NCBI GenBank assembly: GCA_030674185.1
Contig: CM060307.1
Coordinates: 68,114,405-68,178,404, forward strand
Origin: Monoplex corrugatus
Lineage: Eukaryota > Mollusca > Gastropoda > Littorinimorpha > Ranellidae
Reading direction: 5' to 3'
Length of the DNA: 64,000 bases
Below are positions 59,101-64,000 of the stretch, piece after piece. The notes beneath the pieces are model-generated. The model saw nothing but the letters and a program-made list of their open reading frames with translations. It ran no database searches and was not told where the DNA came from. How positions within the stretch are numbered: position 1 is the first letter of the stretch; each line of letters begins with the position of its first letter. A program made the position numbers and the translations under genes.

Positions 59101-60435
59101 ACAAATTTGCAAAAGTAAACGTGATTATGGCTCCATCAAGCTATAAGTTTACCAAGGTAAAGATAATCAGTGCGTCCATGAAAGCACAAGTCTACCAGAG
59201 CAAACACTGTGAGACGTTAGTGATATCTGACACAAATGTACTGAAACAAATGCGTCAACAGTTTCATTTTGTTTTGTTTTGTTTTTTTAAGTATAACTGT
59301 GACAAAAATAAAACCTCAGATTTATTAAAGACGTGTTTTTAGACCACAAAACATCAAGTTGGAAAAAGATGGACACACACACATATATCAGGATCTATAC
59401 TGAATATAAAGGAAGCTTAAACACGTAACTTTGGCATCATGAAAACCACAAGTTTTCAATTTCCCAAAATGGACATTGTGTCCTCTACGAATCCAAGCCT
59501 TTATTTAAGTAAACAGACTTGTTTGAGCAATGAACTGCTTAACCTGCCCATCTTGCAGGTTCACAAGTACCTGAAAGCGGTGGAGGAAGCAAAGCAATGC
59601 ACAGAGGTGGCCAGAACTGTAGAATTGATCAAAGAGCACAGACTGGTGAGGGAGCAACTGCGCACACAGATGCTGAACGAGCCTGACGTGTGGAAGATCA
59701 TGCTGGATGACATGCCACTCACTGCGCTCATCAGGAACCTTGGCAAGATGTCTGCCATCAAGTAAGTCGTCTTTCGGCTGATTGACTGACAATTGGTTGA
59801 ATTTGGCTGGTCTGTTGACGGACTGAATAAACTAAGTTGGCTGAGGTTGACTGAATGGTTGGCTGAATTTGGTTGGTGGACTGAAGAGTTGGTTGTTTGG
59901 TTGGTTTGCTGTGTAAATGGCTGAATGTGATTGGTTGGTTAGCTGACTGAGTGATTGGTTGGCTGGTGGACATTATAATAACTGGTTGAATTTGATTTAT
60001 TATTTAGGCGACTAGATAGTTGGCTGAAAATTGATTGGCTGACTGGATAATTGGCTGAATTTAGTTGGTTAGTTGATGAATGAGTGGGCAATCGACTGAA
60101 TTGGTTGCTTGATTAGTTGATTGCTTTATTGTTAGTTGTTTGGTTGTAATTATTGCTGAATTTGCTTTACATTTATTTATCATTTTTATCATAAATTGTT
60201 TTATACCGTGTTTGTCACTCAGGCTGATTTGTCACAAAATATTCAGTGTCTCAGGTCCGTGTGTGTGTGGCTCTGTTACAGATTGTTTGATGATCCGGAC
60301 ATGGTCAGGACGGTGATGAACAAGCTGACAAATGAGACAGCCATGAAGAAAGCTCGTGTCCACCCGTACAAGATTCTCCTTGCCCATTGTGTCTACTCAC
60401 AAGGCAAAAGCGAAAAGGGCGAGCTAAAATGGCAG
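34351..60435 (+). CDS. RO60: RO60, 60 kDa SS-A/Ro ribonucleoprotein gene, 5' part (partial; exons listed separately)
   Basis: RO60 is a ring-shaped RNA-binding protein. It holds Y RNAs on its outside and threads the 3' ends of misfolded small RNAs such as 5S rRNA precursors through the TROVE (HEAT-like) ring, in nucleus and cytoplasm. The coding exons from 39315 splice in consistent phase (1, 2, 0, 0, 0, 2, 0) to 559 codons without a stop. Family blocks: VTDYQMLLRQLILG, DICRIPTHIFQL, WGRGLRRALCTWYN, VTKYGSRHNWTHRDVIRLAH, IKEHRLVREQL, MPLTALIRNLGKM and ARVHPYKILLA. The human protein is 538 residues in total, yet here the vWA-like domain is still to come. The excess is an N-terminal acidic extension of about 215 residues. 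Introns hold RTE copies, SINEs and an LTR. Confidence 0.93.
34787..34838. repeat. 26-bp perfect tandem duplication
   Basis: TTGTCGGCTGTCTTTATTTC plus TAAGCC occurs twice in direct succession. Confidence 0.93.
35812..36100 (+). mobile_element. tRNA-derived SINE
   Basis: The head has an A box TGGTGTAGTGG (about 35816-35826) and a B box GGTTCGAATCC (about 35857-35867), with tRNA-like spacing. The cloverleaf is imperfect in the anticodon arm, so this is a retroposon head and not a tRNA gene. A non-tRNA body follows. The exact 3' end is not clear. Confidence 0.65.
36371..36495. repeat. (AC)n/(CG) microsatellite
   Basis: CG-interrupted start (36377-36420), then about 65 bp of pure AC. Confidence 0.93.
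36577..38880 (-). mobile_element. RTE-like retrotransposon, family R, copy A
   Basis: Antisense to RO60, in its intron. On the minus strand it starts in the endonuclease C-terminus (WMSPGDNTKNQIDCILINKR, PGADCNSD) and continues through RT. It ends in the C-terminal GHFMRKRELEHLVTTG and APGRPREKILDGLAEW region, with the trinucleotide tail (TGA)n. RT blocks: GKVPGPDNTTTDMI, CGFVEGKRTINAI, FVDYTKAFELVRHEQL and IRCADDTVLIAE (Cys where Tyr is usual). The GVRQGCVLSP block is destroyed (GVKPKRVDSS). Several frame changes. Confidence 0.87.
38881..39175. other. RO60 intron end
   Basis: Pyrimidine-rich close to the acceptor; nothing else recognised. Confidence 0.6.
39176..39549 (+). CDS. RO60: RO60 exon with ATG of the long frame
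   Basis: Acceptor TTCCATCAG|ATCC, donor GCAG|GTAAGA. The long frame starts at ATG 39315 (CAACATGA context) with 78 codons: a Ser/Thr-rich, probably disordered segment ending TSPKRKMSEDEDAAG, with a PKRKM basic cluster that could act as a nuclear localisation signal. The frame upstream of 39315 in the same phase is closed by a TAG at about 39249, so this ATG is the earliest usable one in that frame. Ends in phase 1. Confidence 0.75.
39539..39662. repeat. Tandem duplication covering an RO60 splice donor
   Basis: Unit from AGACGCAGCAGGTAAGACGT to ACACGTCATTGTC occurs twice (39539-39603 and about 39604-39662). The first copy has an extra TTAGAGA. Each copy contains CAG|GTAAGA, so two identical donors lie 68 bp apart (39550 and 39618). 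Use of the second would add an in-frame stop at 39585-39587. Confidence 0.9.
40090..40275. repeat. About 52-bp degenerate minisatellite
   Basis: Three imperfect units with AATATCAACACAATNTGG and TTCACAAATTTCGTTCA as the shared words. Confidence 0.8.
40402..40438. promoter_or_regulatory. Cluster of CRE-type motifs
   Basis: Perfect TGACGTCA palindromes at 40402-40409 and 40419-40426, 17 bp apart, and a half site TGACGT at 40433. These are CREB/ATF binding motifs; function inside the intron is unproven. Confidence 0.4.
41671..41865 (-). mobile_element. tRNA-derived SINE, family S, copy 1
   Basis: On the minus strand: a degenerate tRNA-like head (GGTTTGGTCCC as B box), a body, and the tail CTACCAGTGTCTGAAATCCC ... 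GCATGAGCATG complement ... ATCAAATATGC. The last 75 bp match the element at 58800-59000. Confidence 0.6.
43005..43307 (+). pseudogene. Relic of a multicopy invertebrate gene (YqaJ/SWIM-associated type N-terminus)
   Basis: From ATG 43005 (GGCATGG context) exactly 100 codons run to TAA 43305, with one in-frame TAA at 43137. Text: ALKYSEKLNENEKHMYHLKI, DVDPYDIP-type segment, then LPDISCINIVNDFVHGTSTY and AYKSLKAYRLFVSGWVRDI. The YKSL-AY-FVSGWV pattern recurs, from memory, at the N-terminus of uncharacterised expanded proteins in molluscs and cnidarians, often with YqaJ-exonuclease or SWIM zinc-finger regions and probably transposon related. No such downstream domain is seen here. It lies in an RO60 intron on the same strand. 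Confidence 0.55.
43653..43736. repeat. (AC)n microsatellite
   Basis: About 84 bp of pure AC. A second tract follows at 43972-44070. Confidence 0.95.
45325..45398 (+). tRNA. tRNA-Ile-like sequence, decayed (pseudo-tRNA or SINE head)
   Basis: GGCCCATTAGCTCAGTTGGT start, B box GTGTTCGAGCCCC and GTAGGCCA end fit tRNA-Ile. The acceptor stem has one mismatch. The D stem (ACAGC for AGAGC), anticodon stem and T stem are damaged. The anticodon position reads GAT. Probably not a functional tRNA. Confidence 0.5.
45415..46033 (+). mobile_element. tRNA-derived SINE with molluscan-type central domain
   Basis: The head has a TGGCAGAATGGTT A box and a GATCGATCCCC B box. The body contains GACCGGAAAATCGAGCTGAA, CGTCTAGTCCTTCGG and AAAGATCCCACGGCAG, words I recall from widespread molluscan SINEs. 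It may end in a (TGAAAC)n-like tail at about 46010-46033. The tRNA-Ile-like sequence just before it may be part of the same composite. Confidence 0.6.
46531..46816 (+). CDS. RO60: RO60 exon: acidic N-terminal extension
   Basis: Acceptor CCTATCAG|GCGTG, donor TCCAG|GTGAGA. Joins phase 1 to phase 2. It encodes a Glu/Gly-rich disordered segment (EEREDMQGETESGEGQGGTE) and then a short helical segment, REDVRQLFRLMGMLGPVSREDMESLRRM, that looks amphipathic. It has no counterpart in vertebrate RO60. The clean phase fit on both sides supports it as an exon. Confidence 0.78.
46817..47843. other. RO60 intron, 1.0 kb
   Basis: Contains (TCTC)n-rich sequence (46913-47005), (GT)n at 47390-47418, and a degenerate repeat of GTCC...CCACAATGTCCAGG words at about 47470-47640. 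A (T)n/(G)n stretch near 47680-47745 follows. Nothing coding. Confidence 0.65.
47844..48183 (+). CDS. RO60: RO60 exon: linker and start of TROVE domain
   Basis: Acceptor GTCAAAG|GTTAG, donor GGAG|GTATGT. It completes Arg across the junction (MSR|LERVGMRYELQEQIYL). A DEDSDEES acidic motif, possibly a casein kinase 2 site, is followed by PPKRPPGEAQFPVTDYQMLLRQLILGD. Homology with other RO60 proteins begins at about FPVTDYQ. Ends in phase 0. Confidence 0.88.
48184..51203. other. RO60 intron, first part
   Basis: No further exon, tRNA or transposon terminus recognised. A 30-bp tandem pair lies at 50971-51030. Confidence 0.6.
50971..51030. repeat. 30-bp tandem duplication
   Basis: ACATAGAATATTTGATCTTA plus AAACAATGC occurs twice in succession. 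Confidence 0.9.
51204..52524 (-). mobile_element. RTE-like retrotransposon, family R, copy B (5'-truncated)
   Basis: Antisense to RO60. Covers the RT palm to the 3' end. RT: QCEFVEGKGTINAIYIL, FVDYNKAFDRVRHEEL, GVRQGCVLSPDLFSLY, then IRYAIDTVLIAE where the first catalytic Asp is replaced by Ile. C-terminal: YGCEAWTVSKQS, MWFLRKMLRVPWTS, stop after MEADTSR, GHFMRKGDLEHLVTTG. Ends with (TGA)n. A single ORF of 321 codons (52430-51465) remains open, so the copy is fairly young, but it cannot be catalytic. Confidence 0.88.
52525..53028. other. RO60 intron, last part
   Basis: AT-rich with a short G run at about 52820; nothing coding. Confidence 0.6.
53029..53122. repeat. (GTGC)n(GT)n microsatellite next to a splice acceptor
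   Basis: About 35 bp of GTGC repeats followed by about 58 bp of GT, ending 13 bp before the exon at 53136. Confidence 0.95.
53136..53267 (+). CDS. RO60: RO60 exon: TROVE helices
   Basis: 44 codons: VIELLKGVVARGRAAKLEHV, then LRYLALCIRSNNLEVKKAA. Matches the TROVE segment that precedes the CRIPTH motif. Phase 0 on both sides. The acceptor TTTATCAG lies 14 bases after a (GTGC)n(GT)n microsatellite. Confidence 0.93.
53268..53853. other. RO60 intron, 0.6 kb
   Basis: Short (GTGTT)n at 53308-53344. No other feature recognised. Confidence 0.65.
53854..54180 (+). CDS. RO60: RO60 exon: TROVE core
   Basis: 109 codons, phase 0 on both sides; acceptor GTCGTACAG, donor AAAAG|GTCAGT. Contains DICRIPTHIFQL, SGWGRGLRRALCTWY, LAMHVTKYGSRHNWTHRDVI and RLAHIKP, all hallmark TROVE blocks. 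The basic and His residues in the VTKY...HRDV segment contribute to RNA contact in known structures. Confidence 0.96.
54181..54673. other. RO60 intron, start
   Basis: About 490 bp without feature before the next retrotransposon. Confidence 0.6.
54674..56062 (-). mobile_element. RTE-like retrotransposon, family R, copy C
   Basis: Antisense to RO60. Same family as copies A and B, closest to B. Catalytic IRYADDTVLIAESER is intact; GVRQGCVLSPDLFSLYS present. A stop (TGA, about 55717) separates AFDRV from HDELINQ. C-terminal YGCEAWTVNKQSQ, then a frame change near 55010 into GHFMRKGDLEHLVTMG. The 5' end is cut at 56062 by an LTR. Confidence 0.88.
56063..56532 (-). repeat. Putative LTR with adjacent polypurine tract (truncated LTR element)
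   Basis: Plus-strand text TGTTAATGC ... GCTCTAACA, so on the minus strand TGTTAGAGC ... GCATTAACA with TG...CA ends, 470 bp. Immediately beyond the minus-strand start lies the complement of AAAGGGGG (56533-56540), as a polypurine tract should. The other LTR and internal genes are not seen in the window. It interrupts RTE copy C. Confidence 0.45.
56533..57478. other. RO60 intron, possibly internal remnant of the LTR element
   Basis: Contains two 75-bp tandem units with GTGGCACCCCAAAAC (56649-56798). A GC-richer stretch at 56950-57390 has an open frame of 142 codons without any motif. No retroviral-type protein recognised. Confidence 0.45.
56649..56798. repeat. 75-bp tandem duplication
   Basis: Two units beginning AGCATTGCT and containing GTGGCACCCCAAAACNAACA and TGCATACATTTCAAATC. 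Confidence 0.88.
57479..58190. repeat. About 134-bp tandem repeat, three to four units
   Basis: Units begin around 57515, 57648 and 58023 at CAGACGNCNATTCNCTCCTG. Spacing is 133 bp, then 375 bp, which equals 135 bp once the 234-bp insert and its 6-bp duplication are removed. A degraded fourth unit follows at about 58140. Confidence 0.9.
57733..57966. mobile_element. Non-autonomous DNA transposon (MITE)
   Basis: 234 bp with 11-bp terminal inverted repeats CAGGGCTCCCA / TGGGAGCCCTG and a 6-bp target duplication AATTCG (57727-57732 and 57967-57972). The interior is A-rich with a C run (57910-57926). The uninterrupted sister repeat shows AATTCG once at this site, which confirms insertion. No transposase. 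CAGGG ends resemble hAT elements, but those make 8-bp duplications, so the superfamily is open. Confidence 0.85.
58191..58799. other. RO60 intron without clear feature
   Basis: No motif-bearing ORF or terminal repeat recognised. Confidence 0.6.
58800..59000 (-). mobile_element. tRNA-derived SINE, family S, copy 2
   Basis: On the minus strand: GGCGCCATAGTCGAACAGTT (A box region) and GTTCATGTTCGAACATG (B box region), a short body, and a tail with CCAGTGTCTACTAAGCCACT, GAGCACGCAGAATATCAAAT ATG. The tail matches the SINE at 41671-41865 in order and spacing. Confidence 0.62.
59001..59558. other. RO60 intron end
   Basis: AT-rich; nothing recognised besides the acceptor. Confidence 0.6.
59559..59761 (+). 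CDS. RO60: RO60 exon: TROVE
   Basis: Acceptor CTTGCAG|GTTCAC, donor ATCAA|GTAAGT. Encodes VHKYLKAVEEAKQCTEVART, IKEHRLVREQLRTQ and MPLTALIRNLGKM, the most conserved TROVE segment. Ends in phase 2. Confidence 0.96.
59775..60130. repeat. Cryptic TTGGCTGA-type repeat
   Basis: A whole intron stretch built from irregular TTGG, CTGA and TTGAATTTGG words without a fixed period. Simple-sequence origin by slippage is likely. Confidence 0.75.
60282..60435 (+). CDS. RO60: RO60 exon: end of TROVE ring in this window
   Basis: Acceptor GTTACAG|ATTG, donor GGCAG|GTCAGA. Encodes LFDDPDMVRTVMNKL, KKARVHPYKILLAHCVYSQG and GELKWQ, corresponding to the KLKW point before the hinge to the vWA-like domain. Ends in phase 0. 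I see no further exon up to 64000. Confidence 0.95.
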
Positions 60436-61514
60436 GTCAGATTTTTAGTTCGTTTTGTTTTTGTTTTTGTTTTGTTTTTAGTTATCTTTCACCTTTTCGC
60501 TTGCCATTTCATTTCATTTCCATTCTTCTGCTTTTCTTTTCCATTTTCTCCTTTCGCTTCTTCTTGTGTTTCTCTTTTTCTCTTGTCCGTTTCCTTCCTC
60601 TTTTTTTCTATTCTTCTTCTCTTGTTTGTTCTGTTTATCTTTTTCTTTTGCTTTTCCTTTCCTGTCTTCTTCATCTTCTCCAGTTTCGTTTTCTTCTTTT
60701 CTTCTTCCTCTTGTGATGATGAAGGATGTGCACGCCTGCTCCCTGCCAGATATTAAGTTTTTTGACCCAGTAAACGTGACGCAGAGGTCAGGTGTTAGGC
60801 AGCAAGGGGAAAGGCAGCTGTGAAAAGATAAACACACTGCCTGCCAACTGACACTACAGCAGAAGAGCTACCAGTGCAAAACTTAGATGTTCTCTTCCAG
60901 CTTGCTCTGCGGCAGTGATCAGTCCCTACCCTTTCTTTTTTACTAACCGTCGGTGAGCCGGAGGCTTGTGGAATACGTGGAGTACATTCATTTTTAAATA
61001 TATTCTGTTATAACGTTAAAATGCTTCTCTACAATCTTTTGAAACCACAGTAGCGTTTAAGTCAAGAAGCTGATGTTTCCATTGATACCAAACACTAATA
61101 GTACTTTTACGGCACAGCCACGCATGCAACACATTGAAAGTTAATGAAAAAAACAGTAAGTTAAGGAACTGACTGTCACGATGCAGAATACACGCATTTT
61201 CAACTCATGGTGTAATAAGCAGTTTGTTTTCTTGCCGTTAATCTATACATATGATGAAAGGTGCAAAAATGCATGATATCATGCTGAAAGATACATCGCA
61301 GGGACACTCACCTGTAAATAGCAAGAGGCGGTGCCGTAATATAGGTGTACAGGGCACAGAACAGCACTGAGTTTTCACATATTCCACACAACAAACACTT
61401 TTTTTCCTCACTAGCACTCATTTTTATCCACCATATACATAACTGAAGTTTCAATAAATGCGCTCTTATGTTTCAAATGACTTAAAATTTATCAACATCA
61501 ACAACAATAGTAGC

Positions 61515-61609
<95 letters not shown>

Positions 61610-63235
61610 ATATACACCAAGTAAACAAATACAAACAACAGCAAAATTGAAAAAAAAAGAAAAGACAAAGAAGCGGGGAGGAGAGGGGTAAAATAGGAGT
61701 GGGGAAGGAGGGGACATCAGTACTTCATGAAATCTTTACTAGTTTTCTGCAAGCAGAAGGCAGCCACCATGATATGCAGGTGACACCATCAGCATGAGTT
61801 CAGAGAGCAGAAAACGAAGTTTGTGTGTTTCACTCTTCTTTCCCCAAATTCTACGTTTCAATTTATTAACTGTTGCATGCATTTCTTCACCCCCATGTTC
61901 TCCGTGCAGAGCCAGTCCATATCTGTGTGTCTGAATAAAGGGAATGCAGTGGCATTCCAACAGGTGTTGTTTTAGAATGACTCTTGTCTGTCTAAAGTGT
62001 ATACGAACTCAGCCCAGATATGCAATAGATTTCTGATCTTTTCGGCTGCATTTTGTAAAAGAGCATTTTTTCTAGCTTCGGAATATTTTTTGAAGTGAGT
62101 CAGTGTATGATAGCACTTACGGCACATACCTTTCAGATGTTTGCATGGTTGCTTTCCAAGTCCTGGCTGACGTTTATGTCATAAAGTAGAAATAAATCCC
62201 CAGCGTAATAGGCACACAGTTTCACCTTACATTGTTTATCTTTCACTTGTCTTTTCACTCTTTCACCACACAGTCCGACACAGACAATTCAAATGGTCGA
62301 TATGCTCGTTGTAAGAACGAGTGAGCATTGTCTCTATGATAACAAAATCAAAGAAAACACTTACCACAGAAATACAAACAAATCACACGGAACAAATTCT
62401 GTTTCTTTCAAATAATAACCACAGAAATGATCTACACACTTGTTCCTACAAGCTATGCTTAACGGTCATTCAGACAGAAATAGCGCAATTGAAACAAGAG
62501 CGGTACGGTTAAAGTGGTGGGAAAAATTCTGGCACCGAGCTCAATTCTTGTCAAAACAAAGAAGGAATGCAGAAGGCCTGCAGGGGCTACGAAACGTGAG
62601 AAATGGGTCAGAGGCCAAGCGGGGTTCAGCCAGTGCTATCAAGATGCTGGTGGCGCACCTTACTAAATAGGAGGAAAGAGGGCTGATTCGCCTGCCGTGT
62701 GTGACGTAGTTTGTGTGGATTGGCATTGATACATGCAGAAAGTAATTTGAATTGTTTGTGATAACTTGGATCGACCACATCATTTGTTTACTGTAAAATA
62801 CTAGCTGTGGATAAAGTGAGATGGTTAGACTATTTCATTTGTGTTTTGAAATGGTGAAATTTATTAAGAAAAAAAAAGAAATAGGTGAACGAAATGAACA
62901 TACACAGCATCTTACTATTTTGTAAGGTGGCACTCCTGCCATCAAGAGAAAAAATGGTCCTATGGCGGCTTATATCACAAATGTACATTAATACTTGCAG
63001 TTGTGTCTGAGAACAAAATTAAACCATCGTTCCGTTTCCCTGGAGTGACTTAACTGTCAAGAGAAAGGATGCTGTCATGGGAATTCTGAGTAATATGTAC
63101 AGACATGATTCGTATTCATTTCAAATGTTTCAGAAATTATTTTACACCAGAGTATGACCAGTCCTTTTCTGTGCTCGAGATATGTGGAGTTTAAGTGACA
63201 GTTTGAAGAATGTCACTGCATTACCATATGTGAAC
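60436..63235. other. RO60 intron continuing to the right
   Basis: Contains a long pyrimidine-rich stretch (60440-60715), an (AC)n tract at 61518-61606 and no exon matching the missing vWA-like domain. Confidence 0.6.
61518..61606. repeat. (AC)n microsatellite
   Basis: About 89 bp of pure AC. Confidence 0.95.
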
Positions 63236-64000
63236 AAAGATTTACAGTATGCCACTCTCTTTTACCATACCAGAACGAAGATTGTCAACATGTCACTCTC
63301 TGTTATTACATGTATATCTTAAAGGAGGATTCTCAGCATGTCACTCTCCGTTACTACATGTATATCTGAAAAAAACATTCTCAGTATGTCACCCTCTGTC
63401 ATTAGATCTGAACGAAGATTCTAAGTATGTCACTGTATTGCCATATCAGAACGAAGATTCTCAGTATGTTGTTCTCTATTACCATATCAGAAAGAAGATT
63501 CTCAGCATGTCACTCTCTATTAATATATCTGAGCGAAGATTCTCAGCATGTCACTCTTTACCATATCTCACCTGTCTCACCTGTCGGCGTCACCGGGAAC
63601 AGTGTTGGCCGCTGCACATGATGTCCTCACAAGTTGCCTCCAGCACTCTCGATCTTGGCTAAGTCTGACCACCTCCTGGAGTTTCTTGCCACTGATGTTT
63701 GTGATGTTTCTAGCAAGTGATGCAGGTGGCCGTCCTCTGTCTCTTTACCATATAAGAACGACAATTCTCAGCATATCACTCTCTGTTACTATATCTGAAC
63801 GAAAATCCTCGGCATGTCACTCTCTGTTACTACATGCATATCTGAACAAAGGTTCTCAGCATGTCACTCTCTGTTATTAGATCTGAACGAAGATTCTCAG
63901 TATGTCACTCTATTACCATATCAGAATGAAGATTCTCAGTATGTCACTCTCTGTTGCCATATCTGAACGAAGATTCTCAGTATGTCACTCCCTGTTGCCA
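63236..64000. repeat. 41-46 bp minisatellite, running off the window
   Basis: Unit about ACGAAGATTCTCAGTATGTC plus ACTCTCTGTTACCATATCTGA, in variants with TACATGTATATCTGAA. About 13 units; interrupted at 63562-63745. The array encodes imperfect repeats (RRFSACHSL) in spurious frames. Confidence 0.93.
63562..63745 (-). mobile_element. RTE-like 3' fragment inserted in the minisatellite
   Basis: On the minus strand it reads RGRPPASLARNITNISGKKL, QEVVRLSQDRECWRQLVRTS and ends GDADR-stop, followed by ACAGGTGAGACAGGTGA. It matches the end of the fragment at 18358-18812 (ENITNISGLNIQEVV, and GGTGACGCCGACAGGTGACA), so both belong to one family. Confidence 0.72.

Noticed and set aside
60196..60756. 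186-codon frame overlapping an RO60 exon
   Set aside because: Only 60282-60435 is exon; the rest is pyrimidine-rich intron giving Phe/Ser/Leu-rich translation.
63236..64000. CRISPR-like array
   Set aside because: The repeats are contiguous imperfect units without unique spacers of constant length, in a eukaryotic intron.

Overview
This is animal nuclear DNA, most likely from a mollusc and probably a gastropod. Exons are short, with consensus GT/AG junctions, in very long introns. Simple repeats are dense: (GT)n, (AC)n, (CT)n and (ATT)n. There are several lineages of APE-type non-LTR retrotransposon (L2-like, CR1/Jockey-like, RTE-like), one Ty3/Gypsy element, tRNA-derived SINEs and a small inverted-repeat DNA transposon. 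No bacterial operon, CRISPR array or phage feature is present. The mollusc assignment is an inference from repeat style and from a host protein that resembles invertebrate family members.

Only one host gene is clear: the 5' two thirds of RO60 (60 kDa SS-A/Ro ribonucleoprotein), on the + strand from about 34.35 kb to 60.44 kb. Eight exons join with consistent phase. From the ATG at 39315 they give 559 codons with no stop, covering a long acidic N-terminal extension and most of the TROVE RNA-binding ring. The remaining exons (end of TROVE plus the vWA-like domain) lie beyond position 64000. A possible promoter and non-coding first exon lie near 26.0-26.4 kb.

Layout. 0-5.4 kb: no gene, microsatellites and one reverse-transcriptase relic at the left edge. 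5.4-14.9 kb: a decayed Gypsy element (LTR 186 bp, gag, protease, RT/RNase H, integrase) lying between two L2-like copies in opposite orientation. The junctions show that this interval was flipped by recombination between the two L2 copies. 14.9-18.4 kb: an AT-rich CR1-like element. 18.4-18.8 kb: an RTE 3' fragment. 19.0-21.65 kb: a minus-strand CR1-like element with an L2 fragment nested in its RT. 22.2-25.6 kb: a plus-strand CR1/Jockey-like element with an L2 fragment nested in its endonuclease. 27.4-27.9 kb: an RNase H relic. 28.4-28.7 kb: a drifting 5-bp repeat. 29.9-33.8 kb: a full-length, almost intact minus-strand non-LTR element with a 9-bp target duplication and a C-terminal zinc finger. 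34.3-60.4 kb: RO60, whose introns hold three antisense copies of one RTE family, several SINEs, a truncated LTR element, a MITE inside a 134-bp tandem repeat, and a relic of an invertebrate multicopy gene. 60.4-64.0 kb: RO60 intron, ending in a 41-46 bp minisatellite that runs off the window.

I did not find a convincing new gene system. The points most worth a second look are the reconstructable inversion, the in-frame nesting of retrotransposons, the N-terminal extension and frame break at the 5' end of RO60, a duplicated splice donor, and a microsatellite occupying the polypyrimidine-tract position of an RO60 acceptor.
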